From Peribacillus frigoritolerans (GTDB lineage Bacteria; Bacillota; Bacilli; Bacillales; DSM-1321): a stretch of DNA of 64,000 nucleotides. The translations under genes were made by a program, and so were the position numbers. Shown here piece by piece: positions 60,106 through 64,000 of the stretch. Under the pieces are notes generated by a model, which was not told the origin of the DNA, made no database searches, and was given only the letters and a program-made list of their open reading frames with translations. The stretch spans positions 2,592,501-2,656,500 of the forward strand of contig JAUPFL010000001.1 of NCBI GenBank assembly GCA_030562215.1, written 5' to 3'. Every line of letters starts with the position of its first letter. The stretch's first letter is position 1.

Positions 60106-60139
60106 AGCTAAAGTTTTTGTACTTTAGCTAATATATAAT
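60106..60139 (+). promoter_or_regulatory. Inverted repeat next to a -10 element upstream of yloC
   Basis: AGCTAAAGT (60106-60114) and its exact complement (60121-60129) with a 6-nt gap lie just before TATAAT (60134-60139). It could be an operator at the yloC promoter; no good -35 is visible. Confidence 0.5.
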
Positions 60140-60189
60140 GAATGTTTAAGGCAAAATTACTACATTATGTTTTGATAGGATGTGGAACC

Positions 60190-61064
60190 ATGGTTACCAG
60201 TATGACGGGCTATGGAAGAGAAGAAGCGGAAAACGAACAGGTCAGGGTTTTTGCTGAAATCAAGACCGTGAACCATCGTTTTTGTGAATATATGATTCGA
60301 ATGCCGCGCCAGCTTTTGGTTTTGGAAGAAAAGGTGAAGAAGAAGGCGAATCAATACATAAGAAGGGGACGGGTGGAAATCTTCATTACAGTGGAAGGTG
60401 AGAGCCTTGTTTCCAAAAAGGTGAAGATCGATTGGGATCTTGCTGATCAATATGTGGGATTGATGGATGAAGTCAAGGGAAAATACAATCTGGAAAGTTC
60501 AATTACATTACAGGATATGCTGCAACTTGAATCGATTTTCATGACGGAAGAAGTACCCGCTGTTCCTGACGATTTGGAATCCCTGTTAATGAAGGCTGTC
60601 ACGGGGGCATTGGAAAATTTGAAAAAATGCGGAATCTGGAAGGTCAAGAACTTGCCTTGGACATGAAACGCCAGCTTGAAAAGTTTGGTGAGATTGTAGC
60701 AGGGGTCAAGATGCATGCACCTTCAGTCGTCGAAAAATATAAAGCCCGGTTGGAAATCAAACTGGGCGAGTTGACTGATGGATTGATAGAAGATAGCCGC
60801 ATTGTGACAGAAGCGGCAATTTTTGCTGATAAATGTGATATAAATGAAGAACTGACCAGACTCGATAGCCATGTACAGCAATTTTCAAGGACCCTTACCC
60901 ATAGTGAACCAATTGGAAGGAAACTTGACTTCCTTGTTCAGGAAATGAATAGGGAAGTCAATACGATTGGATCAAAGGCAAATGATTCGGCCATTACCAA
61001 AGAAGTGGTGGAAATGAAAAGTTTGCTTGAAAAATTGAAGGAACAGGTTCAAAATATCGAGTAG
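60190..61064 (+). CDS. yloC: yloC: YicC-family endoribonuclease-type protein (frameshifted)
   Basis: YicC/YloC family; YicC of E. coli was shown to be an endoribonuclease, and YloC is reported to cleave RNA. The N-terminal TSMTGYGR and EIKTVNHRFCE and the C-terminal DUF1732 (RLDSHVQQF; GRKLDFLVQEMNREVNTIGSK) are conserved. The ATG at 60190 follows AGGATGTGG. One A is missing at 60624-60629. Repair gives 291 residues, equal to B. subtilis YloC. It heads the run yloC-remA-gmk-rpoZ. Confidence 0.92.
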
Positions 61065-61117
61065 TCGGTTTATGATGAACCTAACAAGGTGACAATAGAT
61101 ATGAATGGGGGACAAAA

Positions 61118-61381
61118 ATGTCAATTAAGCTCATTAATATTGGTTTTGGGAATATCGTTTCCGCGAACCGGATTGTATCCATCGTGAGCCCTGAATCGGC
61201 TCCGATCAAAAGGATCATCCAAGACGCCCGAGATCGTGGATCCTTAATAGATGCTACATATGGTAGAAGAACTAGGGCCGTTATAATTACAGACAGCGAC
61301 CATGTTATCTTATCTGCCGTTCAACCGGAAACGGTTGCCGCACGGCTTCAAGATAGAGATGACAGCGTAGAAGAGGGGTAA
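61118..61381 (+). CDS. remA: remA (ylzA): extracellular matrix regulator RemA
   Basis: An 87-residue DNA-binding protein (DUF370) that in B. subtilis forms ring oligomers and activates matrix (eps, tapA) and osmoprotectant genes. The whole protein is highly conserved, including [17 protein letters not shown] and [18 protein letters not shown] precedes the ATG. It sits 10 bases before gmk. Intact. Confidence 0.95.
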   Translation: MSIKLINIGFGNIVSANRIVSIVSPESAPIKRIIQDARDRGSLIDATYGRRTRAVIITDSDHVILSAVQPETVAARLQDRDDSVEEG

Positions 61382-61385
61382 CTGA

Positions 61386-62006
<621 letters not shown>

Positions 62007-62009
62007 ATC

Positions 62010-62213
62010 ATGTTATATCCATCAATTGATTCTCTATTACTAAAAATCGATTCTAAATACTCACTTGTATCGGTGGCAGCTAAACGCGCCAGGGAAATGC
62101 AAATTAAAGATAATTGCCTTGTAAAACCGGTTTCCCATAAAGCGGTAGGTCGTGCCCTTGAAGAAATTCATTCCGGTAAATTGACTTACGATAATTCTTA
62201 CGAGGAAAACTAA
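62010..62213 (+). CDS. rpoZ: rpoZ (yloH): RNA polymerase omega subunit
   Basis: A 67-residue omega subunit that helps beta' folding. The sequence [14 protein letters not shown] and [15 protein letters not shown] matches the family. GTTGGAGGCGG precedes the ATG. Same length as B. subtilis YloH (67). Intact. Confidence 0.95.
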   Translation: MLYPSIDSLLLKIDSKYSLVSVAAKRAREMQIKDNCLVKPVSHKAVGRALEEIHSGKLTYDNSYEEN

Positions 62214-62237
62214 GAAAACACAGAGCTTGACCTATCG

Positions 62238-62326
62238 GGCCTGACACCCTAAAGCAAACAGGAGCGTTACATTTGGAAAGTGCTTCCTTCCTGCGGCCAA
62301 GGTGTCAGGCCTGTTTGTTTTGATTT
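62238..62326 (+). repeat. Interleaved inverted repeats / terminator after rpoZ
   Basis: GGCCTGACACC (62238-62248) pairs with GGTGTCAGGCC (62301-62311), and CAAACAGG (62255-62262) pairs with CCTGTTTG (62310-62317). The arms interleave and share the bases CC, so the two stems compete or form a pseudoknot. A T-rich tract follows, so the structure probably also terminates transcription. Confidence 0.65.
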
Positions 62327-62432
62327 TTTAAATTAATGGGGGAATCCATTGGTTATTGCGCATTTCAAATGAAATTTCTTCGGTTTTCCGTCATAATTAG
62401 AAAAAATAGAATGTACAGTTAGGGAAATTTGC

Positions 62433-63641
62433 ATGCTTATCGATAAAAAAGTACTTCTTTGTGTCACCGGCGGGATTGCTGTATATAAGGCTGCTGCCCT
62501 GACAAGTAAATTAACTCAGGAAGGTGCTCATGTTAAAGTGATCATGAGTGAATCGGCACGTAAGTTCGTGACGCCGCTCACCTTTCAAGCACTTTCGAGA
62601 AATGATGTGTACACAGATACTTTTGATGAGAAGGATTCTTCAGTCATTGCCCACATCGACTTGGCTGATTGGGCTGATATCATCCTTTTGGCTCCAGCTA
62701 CAGCCAATGTCATTGGCAAAGTAGCCAATGGAATCGCGGATGATATGATCACTACCACACTATTGGCAACGGAAGCACCTGTTTGGGTTGCGCCGGCAAT
62801 GAACGTGCACATGTACGCGCATCCAGCGGTTCAGAAAAATATGGAGACACTTCGGTCGTTTGGATACCAATTCATTGAACCGGGTGAAGGGTATTTGGCC
62901 TGCGGATATGTAGGAAAAGGGCGATTGGAGGAACCTGAAACAATCGTAGAACACCTTAATCGATATTTCGGTGAACGCAAATCACAGCAACAGCCTCTTA
63001 AAGGAAAGAAATATTTGATAACGGCAGGACCGACACGTGAAGCGATTGATCCGGTGCGTTACGTGACGAATCATTCCAGCGGCAAAATGGGCTATGCCCT
63101 TGCCGAAGAGGCAATTGAAATGGGCGCTGAGGTGACTTTGATTACTGGCCCAGTGAACTTGACGCCACCTCCCGAGGCTAGAGTAATACCAGTGGAATCA
63201 GCAGCAGATATGTATGATGCGGTATTTGATCAGTTCGATACCATTGACGTCGTAATCATGACTGCTGCAGTGGCGGACTATAAACCGAAGATTTATCATA
63301 CTCAAAAGATGAAAAAGCAGCCAGGGGAAAATGTGATTGAATTTGAACGGACAAAGGATATCCTTAAGGAACTCGGTGAAAATAAAACTCATCAGATTTT
63401 GGTTGGCTTTGCGGCTGAAACGAACAACGTTGAAGAATACGCAAGAGGAAAATTAGTCAAAAAGAATGCAGATATGATCGTTGCCAATAATGTTACCGTC
63501 GCAGGGGCAGGATTTGGAACGGATACGAACATCGTGACCATTTACGATAAAAATGGAAGTGCGACCGAACTTCCAAAAATGAGTAAAGCGGATATAGCTA
63601 AAAGCATCCTGGCAGAAGTATCTCGCATGCAAAAGGAATGA
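62433..63641 (+). CDS. coaBC: coaBC (dfp): phosphopantothenoylcysteine decarboxylase/synthetase
   Basis: Bifunctional CoA enzyme, 402 residues. The N-terminal FMN decarboxylase domain (CoaC) shows GGIAVYKA near residue 10, the active-site LAPATANVIGK and PAMN motifs, and a Cys in ACGYVGKGRL. The C-terminal CoaB domain has ITAGPTREAIDPVRYVTNHSSGKMG near residue 190. With coaD and panE it makes three CoA-pathway genes in this window. The ATG at 62433 follows AGGGAAA. Intact. Confidence 0.96.
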   Translation: MLIDKKVLLCVTGGIAVYKAAALTSKLTQEGAHVKVIMSESARKFVTPLTFQALSRNDVYTDTFDEKDSSVIAHIDLADWADIILLAPATANVIGKVANGIADDMITTTLLATEAPVWVAPAMNVHMYAHPAVQKNMETLRSFGYQFIEPGEGYLACGYVGKGRLEEPETIVEHLNRYFGERKSQQQPLKGKKYLITAGPTREAIDPVRYVTNHSSGKMGYALAEEAIEMGAEVTLITGPVNLTPPPEARVIPVESAADMYDAVFDQFDTIDVVIMTAAVADYKPKIYHTQKMKKQPGENVIEFERTKDILKELGENKTHQILVGFAAETNNVEEYARGKLVKKNADMIVANNVTVAGAGFGTDTNIVTIYDKNGSATELPKMSKADIAKSILAEVSRMQKE

Positions 63642-63647
63642 TATCTT

Positions 63648-64000
63648 ATGGATATAGCATCCGTCATCGTGGATGTACCTGCTAAACAAACGGATCGAGA
63701 ATTCGACTATCGCATCCCTGAAAAGTGGAACCAAGTCATCAAGCCCGGAATGAGAGTCATCGTCCCATTCGGTCCAAGAATGGTGCAGGGGTTCGTCACA
63801 GGTTTAAAAGCTAAAAGCGATTTTGCGAAATTGCGCTTTATAAAGGAACCGATGGATTTGGAGCCCATCCTTAATGATGAATTGCTTCAGCTCGGTGACT
63901 GGTTGACCAAAAAGGCGATGTGTTTTAAAATTTCAGCGCTACAGGCCATGCTTCCGGCAGCGATGAAAGCAAAGTATGAAAAAGTTATTAAAGTCGTTGA
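63648..64000 (+). CDS. priA: priA: primosomal replication restart helicase, 5' part
   Basis: The first 117 codons of the PriA helicase are inside the window and run off the end. The N-terminal DNA-binding domain is recognisable: VIVDVPAKQTDREFDYRIP and the GMRVIVPFGPR segment, then DWLTKKAMCFKISALQAMLPAAMKAKYEK. The ATG at 63648 lies 6 bases after the coaBC stop. The order coaBC-priA is that of B. subtilis. The helicase domain is outside the window. Confidence 0.95.
   Translation, partial: MDIASVIVDVPAKQTDREFDYRIPEKWNQVIKPGMRVIVPFGPRMVQGFVTGLKAKSDFAKLRFIKEPMDLEPILNDELLQLGDWLTKKAMCFKISALQAMLPAAMKAKYEKVIKVV

Overview
The window is a conserved chromosomal segment of an endospore-forming Bacillaceae (Bacillus sensu lato). 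The gene order, from the 3' end of rsmD (ylbH) to the 5' end of priA, follows the B. subtilis ylbH-priA region almost gene for gene. Low-GC sequence, strong GGAGG-type ribosome sites, bacillithiol synthesis (bshC), PyrR attenuators, an ileS T-box and mother-cell/forespore genes (spoIIGA, sigE, sigG, spoVD, spoVE, ylbJ, rsfA) all fit. I cannot name the species.

Layout: 1-8.5 kb is the coaD/ylb region (rsmD, coaD, ylbJ, ylbK, ylbL, tmcAL/ylbM, yceD-rpmF, a crotonase-fold enzyme, rsfA, ylbP). 8.9-11.9 kb holds panE, a DUF3397-type membrane protein and bshC. 12.2-30.3 kb is the division and cell wall (dcw) cluster: mraZ, rsmH, ftsL, pbpB, spoVD, murE, mraY, murD, spoVE, murB, divIB, ylxW, ylxX, sbp, ftsA, ftsZ; murG is not in its usual place between spoVE and murB. 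30.4-31.4 kb is a truncated, decayed IS605-type tnpB. 31.5-34.2 kb is spoIIGA-sigE-sigG, 34.4-38.5 kb is ylmC-D-E-sepF-ylmG-ylmH-divIVA, and 38.6-43.3 kb is T-box-ileS, lspA, rluD. 43.3-55.2 kb is the complete pyrimidine operon pyrR-P-B-C-AA-AB-K-D-F-E with three PyrR attenuators. 55.2-64 kb is rqcH (minus strand), a Ca2+-type P-ATPase, yicC/yloC, remA, gmk, rpoZ, coaBC and the start of priA.

Functionally these genes link precursor synthesis (CoA, UMP), peptidoglycan precursor and septum building (Mur enzymes, FtsL/DivIB/PbpB, FtsA/FtsZ/SepF/DivIVA), the switch from vegetative division to sporulation (SpoIIGA/SigE/SigG/SpoVD/SpoVE) and translation (RsmD, RsmH, L32, IleS, TmcAL, RluD, RqcH).

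The dominant peculiarity is technical or evolutionary. About 48 single-base indels, mostly a missing base in a short homopolymer, interrupt about 28 otherwise conserved genes, many of them essential (rpmF, pbpB, murB, murD, murE, ftsA, carB). Restoring one base each time gives full-length family members of the expected size, so uncorrected sequencing or assembly error is by far the best explanation. Interrupted genes are therefore listed over their full span, with the break points stated. Apart from this I see conserved housekeeping DNA and no convincing new system.
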